Below, piece after piece: positions 1 to 11,970 of a DNA stretch of 64,000 nucleotides. Within the stretch, counting starts at the first letter, position 1. Each line of letters opens with the position of its first letter. A program made the position numbers and the translations under genes. The stretch is from Panonychus citri (taxonomy: Eukaryota > Arthropoda > Arachnida > Trombidiformes > Tetranychidae): contig NW_026515540.1 in the NCBI RefSeq assembly GCF_014898815.1, positions 1,054,001 through 1,118,000 on the forward strand. Reading direction: 5' to 3'. The notes beneath the pieces are model-generated. The model had not been told where the DNA came from, did no database searches, and saw only the letters and a program-made list of their open reading frames with translations.

Positions 1-525
1 GATAGCGAATAATGTTGGTGACGGTGATGATTCTCGTGGATCGAAATATGGTCGGTCTGTGAGTGTCAGCGACAATTGATTGAGATCAATGGGACCAATA
101 AGATGCTTCTTCTTGGTGATGCAATTTATTCAGTTCGCTACTTGACATTGCCTTTGATGGTCTTCATGCGAGGTCCATTTGCCTCGGACATTTTGACAGA
201 GACTGATAAAAATTATCTCCAGTCGAAGCTTCTTGATCCAGAGACTAAACTTCCTCCTCATCTGTCGGAACTTGAACTGGACATGAAACGAAAATGGACT
301 AAACCAAACACTAAATCTACTTACAGTACCACATCTAAATCAACTCGATCTTCACTCAAACCTATGCCAAATTCATCAAAAAAGTCATCATCATCTTCAT
401 CATCACCTTCATCTTCGCCATCCAATGATCAAGTATACGACCGAACAAAAAACCAGCGATAAAGAAATTTCTCAATGGACTTGGAGATGTAATGGTATTC
501 GCCATCAGAATGTTTGATTAAATCG
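1..525 (+). pseudogene. Truncated duplicate of the BTB-BACK gene 3' end
   Basis: This segment is a near-identical copy of the 3' part of the gene at 5362-6998. The match starts at its glycine/aspartate stretch (parent about 6216), then jumps straight to the codons around parent 6578, so about 320 bases are missing; the short shared string ATCGAAA at the junction suggests a microhomology deletion. From 76 to 462 it keeps an open frame for the end of a BACK domain followed by a serine-rich tail. The tail differs from the parent's histidine-rich tail because of single-base indels, and it ends early after KNQR. No BTB domain, start region or promoter is visible, and the window edge cuts it off. 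It is most likely a dead partial copy, although an upstream part outside the window cannot be excluded. Confidence 0.75.
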
Positions 526-3500
526 AATCAAGCGCTTTCTTGTCATTTGTCAGAACTTTAAAAAAAAATCTTGGATTCAGAATGAAAATCAAAGTCCAAT
601 TTAACTAATTGGATTAAAAGTTTTGTTTACCTGTTGCTATCTTATAATGATTAATAAAACTCAATCAACAGTCAATTATAATTTAATCTTTTTCTTAAGT
701 CACTTTACTTACCAATATTGAGTATTTCCATAATCATCCATATTATTATTGTGAGCAGACCGAAATGAACTTCAGCCATGGTAACTTCATTAGTGTTTAT
801 TTTGCAAAAATGATTAAGATAACTATATTGGATCTTAAATGAAAGTCCAAGTTAAAAAGTTCACATTTGAACAATTATTTCATAACGAATGGGTAAATTT
901 GTCACGAATCAATGTGACAAAAATTAGGAATCTAAAGCAGTTACATTATACTGTTCGTTGATAATTGATTCTTACCTCTACCCATCATGTCAATATGCCT
1001 ACTTTATTTGCACGCTGAATAGGTATACATGATGGTTTGAACCTAACTTGTATGGATTCGATAGAAAATGGTAAACGGTTAGGCTCTGCGTTTCTCATCA
1101 GAATTGAATTACATCCAAATAACGATACAAATTTAATCACAATCAATATTAAACCACAAACATTTTCACTTTTCGATTTTCTCAGAAGGTATAAGCAACA
1201 ATCAACTTTGATAGTGAAAAATGTTAATCATGTTGTTAAGTTCTAATACTAAAACATTAAATGCACGACAAATAAACAAAGCACGAAGATCCTAAAAACA
1301 ATTTAATCATGATGATTATGCTGGTTATTCCCTTGAGCTAATAGTTATCAGATCAACAAAAATTTTCTTCATAATTGTTATCCTGCCAAATCAAAATGAA
1401 TCAATCAGATTGACAGTTCTGGTTTCAATTATCAATTAATTATTAATGCTTCTTAAGTTAATTTTCTGCCAATAATACTTAAGGTAAATCAAGAGTGAGT
1501 TTATATAACCGACCAATAATCAATTTAAATAGCAAATTAGTGGTTAGTTATCGATTTTTTCACAACCTTGTATTGTTATCAAATAATTTATGAATATAAA
1601 AACTCTTAATCTTTTACTTGTATAATTATAAACTCTCTTATTGCCCTTCAAGTCTAATGCTCATTGATTTCTACAGTTAATCATAAAATTGGGTTGGCTA
1701 AACTGTTCACAATTAAACATATAATTTTATCAAAATTGAGTATTTACTAGTGCTTTTTTTGAGCTGAAATTATCGATATAATTTCATGGTTTGGCTTTAA
1801 ATGCATGCATCTTTATATCAACACCGACTTCTGATACTCCATGATCGTGATAAATTCCTTGATCCAGTTCTGCTGATGAATTGAGAGTCGATAATTTAAT
1901 TTACGTTTTAACCTAACTGTTTTCCTGCATTTCATGATTCATTTTTGACTTTAACTAAACCTTAAATCTGCTTTTAATAGATATCTCAATAACAATTTGC
2001 AAATATTATGCATTTAGTGATTGACTTATTTCATAATCTTGAATGATTTTCTCAATGTTATTGTGCTTATAATTTACTAAATAATGATTTAGGTAGAAAG
2101 ACCAAATTCGCATGAATAATAAAGATATGATTAGGATCGTTCGAATAATAAATTCACTCTATGATTTTTCTGACCTGTTACTCTTTGATGTCAAAATAAT
2201 TAAAAGAGGAAATCAGGGAGGGCAATAGAGCAAGAAATGATTTTCAGATATAAAATAACGGCTTTCATTGTTAATTTTAATCAATCAATAAAAGTGGAAA
2301 AATTATCAACAGACTAATGAATTTATATTTCACTGATAATCTTTCTATCTCAAATTAGGTCTAGGTATTTTAATTAGTTTCTTCAGCATAAAAATAAACT
2401 TTCAATTAATTTTACTACTCAATATCCGGATAACGTTGTTAAGATAAAAATTAATGATTATAAACTAATGATTTGAGGTAAATTCAGCAAATCTATTTCA
2501 GCAAAACCTTTTTGAGCAAACTCTTTTTGGGTTAAAACAGTGGAAATTTTCACCTTTAGTTTAAAATAGTTTAATCAACAATAGTTTGGCTTAAATTTTG
2601 GGTCCGAAATTGCGGTTAATCAAACAAGCATAGAATTTTGATTATTAGAATCAAGTTAAATCCATTGGATTCCTTAATTAAATCTAATTAGAACAATTTT
2701 TCACAAAATCTTAAATTTAATAACTATTATTTATTATTATTATTATTATTAAATTTAATAGCTCGCTGATAGGCTATCGGGGTCGTAAAACTTAAGATAT
2801 GGAAATAGACATTACATAGCTTTAGGCGTTCTAACAATTTGAAATTCCAAGTTTCAATTCATGTAGTTATTGTAATGCTTATCAAGTTTAAGTGGCTTTG
2901 GTGTTATAAATCAGGCGGTGGTTAAGACAGGGAAGGAAAGCAGTTTAATTGTTACTCTTGGCATCTAGTCAAATAATCGCATTATTATAGTTGCTAATGA
3001 CTCAAACTAGTAGAATTAGTTAGATTCAAAAAGATCGAGTTTTCAATGAGTGAGAGCGAGAAGAGAAAATTGAGTCACAGGGTGTGTTTCAAATAAAGGA
3101 ACCAGAGAGTTGATTATGTGTAGTGGCTGTAAGATTATCGATCGAAATGTTCAAAGGATCGTGCGCAATTAGATTAATAAGATGAAAATGAAAATGATGA
3201 GTTGGTTGTTACAATTTCACCAGGAAATGTCTTTAATATATTTTAAGATTCGTCCTCGATTTACTCATTTTCCTCTCTGTGTTCAACTAATCCTTACTTT
3301 TAATTAACCTTTAGATTTGTGATTGTTTGGTTATTGATGAGCAACTAACCTTTGTGATTGCAATTAAATTTAATTAATGTGAAATTTCATCAATCAAATT
3401 ACCATAAGAATCAAAATCATCCACAGAAAATACGATAAACCCAATATTTATCATGTTAACCTGTTAATTGTTTTTGTTCACTTTTTGGTCAATTTTTGAA

Positions 3501-5361
3501 TTTGTTGTGAATCTCGAGAATCTAAAGGCTTAACCAGAAAAACAATTACAGTTCATCAAATCAATAATATAAATTGTTGTGTTATTTGCCGATCAAATTG
3601 ATTAATTTTCTGTTTCTCACAAAGATCGTCTATTGACCTGTGGCCACAAAGTGATTTAAAGTGAACTTTAACCCTGTTTACTAACGAAGGGTTCGTGTTC
3701 ACTATTTGTACTTTAATTTATTTCAATTAATTGTTATCATGTTTCGCATTTAGACAACAATTTATTTCTCAACAGTTTTATTCCAATCGTGTTTTGTTTT
3801 ATTGTGATCATCTTCATCTTCATCATTAATCTTGGATAAACGATCAAGGTTCGTATTTGTTTGATTCTCTTCTAATTTTGTTAATTTGATAACAATCAGT
3901 GCTAATTTGATGTTTACATGAGATTATATCAATTGAATTATCAAATTATTGATAATCTACCAAGAATTAGGATTCATTGAGGTTAAAATTGATTGATAAC
4001 ATTGTCGGTGTAACTTGATGACATTAATTTAATAGAATCTAAAGTTTCTGTAGTTTGATCAATTAACAAGCAAGAAATTGATCACAATCAATAATTCACA
4101 TAATTTATGAGAAAATGATTAAATGATTAAATGTTCAATGTGATTTACAGATCAAAAATCTTCAATCTAATCAATTTGTTTCAATAATAATAACTATCAA
4201 AATGGTTACAATTAATATCAATTCACACAATTACAAGACTCTTTTTGCTTTTCTTGATTTGATTGTTAATCATTTTTCTAGTAATTTTTTTCCTAATTAA
4301 TTAATAGTAAATAAATGATCAGTCAGATTTTTCCAACTTTTCTAACTCTATTACAACAGGTTAATCAAAGTTAAGTGTTACAGTTAATTAAACCAGTAAA
4401 TCATTTAATGGTTTGGGTTAAGAATTTTATCCACAATTTATTAGTTGATTTACTAATTATTCTAAATAACAATTAGGTTTTTTAGGTGAAAATGAAAAAG
4501 CTAAAAATACTAATTAATTTGTAACCTTGATTTTCCTAAATGATTGATTTTATTTGCATCATAATATTTTCCAATACAAAACTTTCACTAATTGTGATAA
4601 TCTTAACAATTTAAAAATTGACAATTAACCAAATTAGATCCATAAATAACTTAATGATCACAATTAACCTCGAGATTAATCACAAGAAAAACAAAAAATA
4701 ATCTTAATCTTGAAAACCCAAAATATCATCACCTTGAGATTGTTGCTCAGAATCAGAATGAACTTATTTCAATTAGTTGATCTGCAAAGATGTGATCACT
4801 TTATTAATTGTTAGTCAATTTCTATTGTTAATTAACTGAGGTATGACCGCTAATGTTCATCTTTTACTTGATTAACAATTGATTAAGAAAAAGAAAATAT
4901 TATAAATGTAATCTGAGTGTTGATTGATCGCTCGCTAATTGGCCTGAAAAGTTTTTCTATTCCCTATCAATTTGAATCTTTATTAGTTTCTAGTTGAAAA
5001 TGAGTTAGCAATTAACTTTGATTATTTCTCACAAAATCTAATTGTTTACTCACTTTCATTTTCTCTCTCCTTCTCTTTCTCTTCCTCTCCTTCTCTCTTT
5101 CCTTTTAGTTATTGATTTCGGGAGTCAAGTCTCTCTCTCTTATCATCATTATCATCAACATCTATCCAAAGGAAGAGAGAAATTATTCTTTCAACTCTTT
5201 TACCTCCAACATCTTCCAGTTTGTTTTTGAAAAAATTCTCTGGAAATCATCATCATCATCATCATCTTCTTAATTATCAACTTAATTGTAAACAACAATT
5301 CCAATTAGTTGTAGTGAAAAATTTATCAGTAACTTGTTATTAGTGTTTAAATGAACTCATA
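526..5361. other. Intergenic, no gene recognised
   Basis: This is AT-rich sequence with no convincing ORF, RNA gene or mobile element. It holds an ATT/TTA microsatellite at about 2723-2752 and a CT-rich then CAT-rich stretch at 5040-5270 just before the BTB gene, which probably belongs to its 5' UTR. An upstream ATG at 5351 opens a two-codon uORF (M-N-S-stop region) immediately before the assigned start. Confidence 0.5.
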
Positions 5362-6998
5362 ATGGAGGATAATATGATTAATCTCAGTAATGATTTAGAT
5401 TCACCTTTTTCTGCCTCATCGTCGACCGATAAAATTATCAACAATTTAAATTGTAATGTTGATCTGAACGAGAATCATGTTAACAATTGGTCCTCCGAAG
5501 CTGGTGCTCCGTCCGCTCCAAGTCCTGGTTTGGTTTTATTCAACAGTGAAGATCAAAGTGATCTTATCTTCATCGTAACAATGGACTCGGCTGAAGATGA
5601 GGATAACCTTAAGTTTCCTGGTCACTCGTTCATAATCAAAGATTCAAGTCCGATCTTTAAAGATATTGTTTACCAAATTGACCAACTTCAAAGGTCATCA
5701 AGTGATAGAAAACCAATCATCAATATCCAATGCAGACCTGAAACACTACATAATTTGATGAGGTGAGTTTAATTGTTTCCATGATCTCCTGTTACTTTTA
5801 GACTTTTTTCAAATATCAAATGTAAAACCAAGATCAGTTTCTTACCTTTTTCTTTATTATTATTGTTGGTGTCAATTCGTATTCATCATCTCTTGTCTTC
5901 CAATATCATCAATTCTAATGATTATCTTTTCCTCTTCTTCTTTTCTTTAATCTCCATTAGCTACATTTATAAGAAAGAGATCATTTTGAACAGTGTGACG
6001 AGTTGTTGACCGACTTGACCAGCATTTGTTTGCAATTTCTGTGTAAAAACTCAACTGAATTTAATGTTCTCGTCATATTGGATTCATTGAGAAAGATTGA
6101 TTTTAAACCTTTCCAATCAACACATAAGAAACGAAGCAACCGTTCAAAGGTCGCCTCGAACTCATTGGTAACAATCAACAAGGATTATAATAACAATTTA
6201 ATCGATTGTGAGAATGGTGAAGATAATGTTGGTGACGGTGATGATTCTCATGGACCAAGAGTGACCAGATCATCGTCAATAACCAGTGTCATTTGCCTCA
6301 GTACTGAAGGTCAACAACCATTCCCTTCATTTGGTGATGTTAATCACAATTATCACAATTATCACCAAATCAAACACAATCATGTAACCGGATCAGATGA
6401 GATGATACAAAATTTGGTTAATGAGTTGATCTCTAAATGTTATTGTATTTTGGATGAATTTGCTGAGACAATTTTCTCTTCAGAAGCTATTTGTAGTATT
6501 GATCGTGATCTTTTAATAAAGATATTAAAGCGAGATTCGTTGAAATTGTCAAGTGAATTAATCGCTTTCCAAGCAATCGAAAGATGGTCGGTCTGTGAGT
6601 GTCAGCGACAATTGATTGAGATCAATGGGACCAATAAGATGCTTCTTCTTGGTGATGCAATTTATTCAGTTCGCTACTTGACATTGCCTTTAATGGTCTT
6701 CATGCGAGGTCCATTTGCCTCGGACATTTTGACAGAAACTGATAAAAATTATCTCCAGTCGAAGCTTCTTGATCCAGAGACTAAACTTCCTCCTCATCTG
6801 TCGGAACTTGGACTGGACATGAAACGAAAATGGACTAAACCAAACACTAAATCTACTTACAGTACCACATCTAAATCAATTGATCTTCACCCAAACCTAC
6901 GCCAAATTCATCAAAAAAGTCATCATCATCTTCATCATCACCTTCATCTTCACCATCCAATGACCAAGTATACGACCGAAAGAAAAAACCAGCGATAA
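5362..6998 (+). CDS. BTB/POZ-BACK domain protein (BTBD1/2/3/6-like), frame-damaged
   Basis: Exon 1 is 5362-5762 and encodes an acidic N-terminus and the first half of a BTB domain (VTMDSAEDEDNLKFPGHSFI, then CRPETLHNLM). The donor is GTGAGT at 5763, and the strong acceptor TCTCCATTAG ends at 5960. That acceptor gives the expected BTB continuation YIYKKEIILN but meets a TGA after about 17 codons. The downstream frame (CDELLTDLTSICLQFL, open to 6998) is reached only by a frameshift or a weak acceptor at 5977. About eight residues normal for this part of a BTB fold are also missing. The second half is a clear BACK domain (LIKILKRDSLKLSSELIAFQ; GDAIYSVRYLTLPLMVF; ASDILTE). Family members are usually cullin-3 substrate adaptors. 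The histidine-rich tail is probably another frame slip, since the other frame reads serine-rich and runs on to ...FLNGLGDVMIFAIRIFD. Either a pseudogene or assembly errors. Confidence 0.6.
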
Positions 6999-7398
6999 AG
7001 AAATTTCTTAATGGACTTGGAGATGTAATGATCTTCGCAATCAGGATTTTCGATTAAATCGAATTATAAAAACAAAAATAATTTTATCCCAAATATCACC
7101 AAAAATTAGCTATTAACAACTCTTAAGTTTAATTTCTAAATATTACATGATTCTACACATATTATTCTGATTAAGTCTTATTTTGATCTTTTAATATCTA
7201 AGATTATTAGAATTTAAGATTATTCTTAAATTTACACTAATTAATCAATTGACCAATGAATGGTTTGTTTAATTTATTTTAAGACTGTTTAATTTATGAA
7301 CAAAATCGATGACTTAAATTTCTTAAATTAATTTTTAATCTTTAGATGGCAGTTCAGATCATATCTTAAATTAATTAATGAATAAATTTTGTTAAATT
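6999..7398. other. Convergent intergenic spacer
   Basis: About 400 bases separate the end of the BTB-BACK frame from the stop of the L15 gene on the other strand. Similarity to the 5' duplicate ends near 7045. The rest is AT-rich and probably the two 3' UTRs; no other element is seen. Confidence 0.5.
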
Positions 7399-8576
7399 TC
7401 ACAAGTTATTTTTGATTGGCCTCATAATTTGCTTGTCTTTAAGATTCACAACCCAACCAGGTTCTAGTCCATAGAAAATTTGTTGAGGATCTTTCCGAAG
7501 AGAAAGCATTTTAAACTGTAGATAATTAGAAATGATCATTGATGTTAGATTGATTTTTTCATTGACAAATTAAAGAATAACTTACTTTCGGATCTTTCGA
7601 TAAATCAGGTAAAGTATATCCGTATTTCTGGGCTAATTTTAATCTCTCTTCGGCAATCGCATCGGGATCTGCAAGGTAACCGCGATTCACAGGGTTTGTA
7701 TAGTAATCAATACAATCAGGAGGTGGAAGTAATCGCTTTGGAATAGGTTCACCTTAATGAAGAGAAAAATTCTTGTTTATTTATGAACCATTATTGATTA
7801 ATGTGTTAATTAATTACCTCTGCTGAAAAATTTCGTTGGATTGGTCAGAGCCATGACACTTTTAATGTCGTAAAAAGCGGTGGTTATTACTCCTCCGTTC
7901 CTCTCGATGGCAGCAATCACTTCTTCGCTTGCATATTGAACCTCGATGTTTATCTGAGCACTGAAAATATCCTGACCAAGGTTAGTTAATTGAGTACCAT
8001 AATCATTAATGTCCGTGTTCACATTGAGAAATACATCTCGACAAAGTGTTGTTAAATCAATCGGCTCATTTGGATTAAGATAATCCAAATCAATGGACAA
8101 TTGGATTGAATATAAAGAACATGGTGGATATGATCTTCGATGTCTAAATGAAAGTGAAATAAAAATTAAATGGTGAGATTGTGTTGATTAACTAGAGAAA
8201 ATCAACTTACAATACATCTTTATAATAATCTTTGACTGGAACTTTCTCAAACCAGAGTGATGATGATTTGGGATCATCAACAAATCCTGCTGGCTCGAAT
8301 CTCTGCCTTTGGTGAAAAGATTTGTTGAGAAATTTCATTCGTCCACCTCTGGCATATTGTCCTTGAAGCTTCCTCGCCTTTTAATCATAAATAAAAAATT
8401 TAAAACAAGAAATAATTAAACTGTTAATAAAAGGTAACAAAAACCAAAACAAAATGAAAACATAACAATTATCTTACTCTTTTTGGTGTTAAAGGTGAAA
8501 CCGTAGAGTTAATTGTCGTCACTCTGGGCATAAACTTCAGCAAACGTAAGGCTTTTTCAGCTGTCGAACTACTCAT
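7399..8576 (-). CDS. MRPL15: Mitochondrial large ribosomal subunit protein uL15m
   Basis: This is a structural protein of the mitochondrial ribosome large subunit. There are five exons on the minus strand: 8478-8576, 8211-8377, 7818-8143, 7586-7752 and 7399-7515, all with GT-AG borders. The summed length is 876 bases, giving 291 residues, the usual size for this family. Recognisable segments in order are the basic N-terminus MSSSTAEKALRLLKFMPRV, the glycine-rich GQYARGGRMKF, the L15 core INIEVQYASEEVIAAIERNG with GGVITTAFYD, and the animal-specific tail RLLPPPDCIDYYTNPVNRGY, then LAQKYGYTLPDL. The start is the first ATG of the open frame and gives a plausible matrix-targeting N-terminus. It sits about 290 bases downstream of the G alpha q stop on the same strand, so the spacer must hold its promoter. 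Confidence 0.93.
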
Positions 8577-8867
8577 GATGAAAATTCTGTTTAAACTAAT
8601 TAACTAATTTGGAATAATAATCAACTTGATTCTCATAGAAATTGAATTGTCGAAAAATAAAATTTTCCAAAAAGCAGCTCATGAGAATCACTAAGCAACC
8701 ATGAAGAAAAGATTCTCTTTTCACTCTGGCGCTTCTTTTGATTTTCGTTCGTAAAAATTGGTTGATTTTTGCGCGAAATAATTGATGAAACGATCGATGG
8801 TAAATTCAAGAATGGTATTTATTAAATTCTTATTTAATGGGAAAAGGAAGAAATTTTTTAATACTGG

Positions 8868-11008
8868 CTACACCAAATTGTATTCTTTTAAGTTTAGCTG
8901 CAATATAGTGTCTTTTACTGCAGCAAACACGAAACGAATGTTCTCCGTGTCCGTGGCACATGTGAAATGAGAGTAAATAATTTTTTCGCTGTCGGGGTTC
9001 AGATCGACGAACATCTTCAGAATGAACTCCCGAGCATGAATTGCATCTTTCTTTGGGCCATCATATTCTGGAAAATAGTCGACAAGATGAGAATGCATTA
9101 TTTTTTCATCTAGCAAATCCTTTTTGTTAAGAAATAGAATCACTGAGGAATTCTGGAACCATGGATACGTTATTATCGTTTTAAATAACGCTTTGCTTTC
9201 CTCCATACGATTCACCTCGTTATCTGACTCGAATAAAATCTGGTCGTACTCGGATAAGGCAACCAGAAAAATAATTGAGGTGACGTTCTCAAAGCAGTGG
9301 ATCCATTTTCGTCTCTCGGACCTTTGGCCACCTACGTCTACCATCCTGTTTTAGAAGATTGGTCATGAAATTAATGAAAACAAAAAGAGAAAAGAGAAAA
9401 TAATTAGTCATTATGTTTTTTTTATGAATTGTAGTGAAACAAAAATTGACAACTGATTATTCACTTTTCCTCCTTTTCAAGTCAAAGAGAGTGAAGATTG
9501 CATTTCATTGAATCGTGATGGTTTAATAGTCAACAATTAATCAGTGGATTAATTGAAGACTGGTTGAAAAGGAGAGATTAAGTGAATCAATAGTCAATAC
9601 TAAACATTTACCTGAAAATGATAGAGTCTAAGTCGAATGGGTATTCAATGATACCCGTAGTTGGTACCCGAACTCGGAGTATATCCTGTTGGGTGGGTAA
9701 ATAATCTGGAGCAGCGATCCTATCAATATCGCTTAGATAGCTGGAGAGAAAAGTAGAGAGGCGGGGGAGAGACAAAGGTGATGAAAAGTGAAAGAGGAAA
9801 ACATAGAGAGAGAGGGAGAGGGAGAGAGAGAGAGATAGAGAAAAAAGAGAACAGATGATTAGATTGATTGTCCAAAGGAAAATGAATCCTTATGAACTCA
9901 CTATTTGGCAGAGTCGGTTAATTGGTATTCCCTTCTTCTATCATAACATTCCTGGATACCAGGATCAACCCATAAACTTTTAATAGCTTCGACATAAGGG
10001 GGTTCAAATGATGTAACAGTTTCATAATCAACTGATCGGACCAATTCGGCATTTTCCTGAAAAATGGAAGAGAAAAAAAAAGAATTAGTATAAATTCAAT
10101 ATGTAAGAGATAATCCGAAGCTAACACTGTTATCTGTGGAAATAAAAGATTCTCTGTAAAGGTCCATAGTGCAACTTTTCTTCTCTCCTTTCTTATTTCT
10201 TCATCTTCAGCTCCTCTCATCAACCTTTTTATCTTTATTATTTCACTATAATCAACAATAATTTTTTATTTTCTTTTTCTTCTTGAATCACTTTTTCTGA
10301 TTTTTCTCAGTTTTCTAGGTTAATCAATTCCTTTTCATCTTTTCCTTGACCATTGAATGAGAGAGAGAGAGAGAGAGAGAGATAGATGATTAAGGGAGGG
10401 TTACGGGTGGTGTGATGGTGCAGTGATGATTATCATGTTGATGATAGATTAGTTTTTAATTAGTTCACTTTGATGATCAACAGAAAGAGAGAAGGAGAGC
10501 AAAGGGAAATATTAAGAGAGAAAGGGAGGGAGAGAAAGATAGAAAGAGGGAGGGAGACTGAGTGAGGAAAAAAACACAGCAGTAGAAATAGATGAAGATG
10601 AAGACGATGGTTGTAATGAAGATGGTGATGATGGGAATTGAGTTGCACATAAAACACATAACAGAAACAAGAAATTTTCTTAATAGTTAATGTTTTAACA
10701 CTTACTTTATTTCTTGGATCCTTGTATTGGATACACAGCATATCCATGGCTTTAATCATGCTTTGGATAGCCATGAAAATATTCTGGAAGACAAGTTTAA
10801 TAAATCCTCTCTTGTCTTCATCGGAGTATCCGCTTCCATGGATAATCCTCATTTGCTTGATGAAGGTACTTTTACCAGACTCTCCGGTACCTAAAAGCAG
10901 TAGTTTCAACTCACGTCTGGAGTCCCTCTTGTCTTTTCTCAACTGTCGTTCAATTTCGTTATTGATTCTTCGCTGTTCCTTGGCCTCCTCTGACAGACAG
11001 CAGGCCAT
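8868..11008 (-). CDS. Galphaq: Heterotrimeric G protein alpha subunit, Gq class
   Basis: This is the GTPase that couples receptors to phospholipase C beta at the plasma membrane. Exons on the minus strand are 10706-11008, 9902-10056, 9612-9740 and 8868-9345. They total 1065 bases, or 354 residues, matching Gq alpha subunits (about 353). The N-terminus MACCLSEEAKEQ has the paired cysteines that are palmitoylated in Gq. The P-loop GTGESGKST, switch I arginine region RVRVPTTGI, switch II DVGGQRSERRKWIHCFE, NKKD and TCAT are all intact. The C-terminus LKEYNLV is the receptor-contact signature of Gq. The first coding intron is about 650 bases and rich in GA repeats, as is the upstream leader (11040-11560), giving strong strand asymmetry around the start. 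No alternative exon pair was found in these introns. Confidence 0.96.
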
Positions 11009-11686
11009 TCTGGAAAAGATGGATCCAATTTTGGCTTGTGAAGATTGGAAATGATAGAGATGAGAAAGAAAGAGAGAGTAAGAGAGAGTGAAAGAGTGAG
11101 AGGAAAGCTTTTGAGAGACCAGTAACAGAGAAATGGGTAAGAGAGGAGAGAAGAAGAAGAGAAACAAAATGAAAGAAATGATACAATAGAGAAGAGAAAA
11201 AAATGAGAGATAGAGAAATAGGAAAGTAAAAAGTAAGAGATGATAGCGAATCAAGATAAACACTAAAAGATGGTCAATGAATGAGATGCAATAGTTTAAA
11301 GTCTAAATAAGACTAGAATGAGCTTTGATGGGATTATTGAAAATAAAACAACACAGTTAATCATTTAAAACAGAATAAAGAAAAACTAGAAAAGGCAAAA
11401 GAAAGATAGAGAGAGAGAGAGAGAGATGATTGACAAACAGGAGAGACAGAGAGAGGTAGAGAGAGACTGAGAGAGAGAGAGAGAGAGAGGAGTAGACAGA
11501 GAGAAGCGAGAGAGATGATTGACAAAACACTAAAGGAATAAAACTTAGACGAGTTGAGATAATGAATTAAAATTGTCCACAGGAAAGAAAGAGGATCCAG
11601 TGAAGTTAAACAAATTAATTAATTAAAAAACAATTGATTATTAAGATTAATAAAAAACAAACATTTAATTTTCTCTCTCTTTCAAC
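11009..11686. other. Purine-rich leader/upstream region of G alpha q
   Basis: The plus strand is dominated by GA dinucleotide runs, notably 11409-11425 and 11470-11490, with AAAGAGAGAG tracts throughout. On the gene's own strand this is CT-rich, as expected for a leader or promoter-proximal polypyrimidine region. Long reading frames here come from the repeats and are not coding. Confidence 0.55.
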
Positions 11687-11970
11687 TAGAGATGGGCGAG
11701 TAGTTCGATTACCGATTAATTAATCGATTAGTCAATGGAAACTCTTCGTCGATTATTCGCTCAAAAAATCGATTATCTAAATACCTCTTTCTTTTTTCTT
11801 TCTTTAATCTTTCTCTCTCTTTTACCCTTCCCATTTTCCCTTTCATTTGGTCTTTCAATTTCCCTCTTTATCTTTTCTCTTTCGCACTTTGCCAATCGAT
11901 TGATCGGTTGACTCTTAATTCATTGATAATTTTCGATTACTTGCAATCTCACTAATCGCCCATCTCTCTA
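11687..11970. mobile_element. Non-autonomous hAT-type element (MITE), 284 bases
   Basis: The element begins TAGAGATGGGCGA and ends TCGCCCATCTCTCTA, forming terminal inverted repeats that differ only by a two-base GA insertion. It is flanked on both sides by the exact 8-base direct repeat CTTTCAAC (11679-11686 and 11971-11978). An 8-base target duplication with TAGAGATGGGC-like ends is the hallmark of hAT transposons. The interior is AT-rich with several ATCGATTA-like motifs and no ORF, so it needs a transposase supplied in trans. Confidence 0.85.

Noticed and set aside
1037..1246. 69-codon plus frame
   Set aside because: Isolated short frame in AT-rich intergenic sequence with no feature of a protein.
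10460..11263. 267-codon minus-strand frame overlapping G alpha q exon 1
   Set aside because: Only its middle (the MACCLSEE... part) is real. The hydrophobic ends come from CT-rich leader and intron sequence on either side of the true exon.
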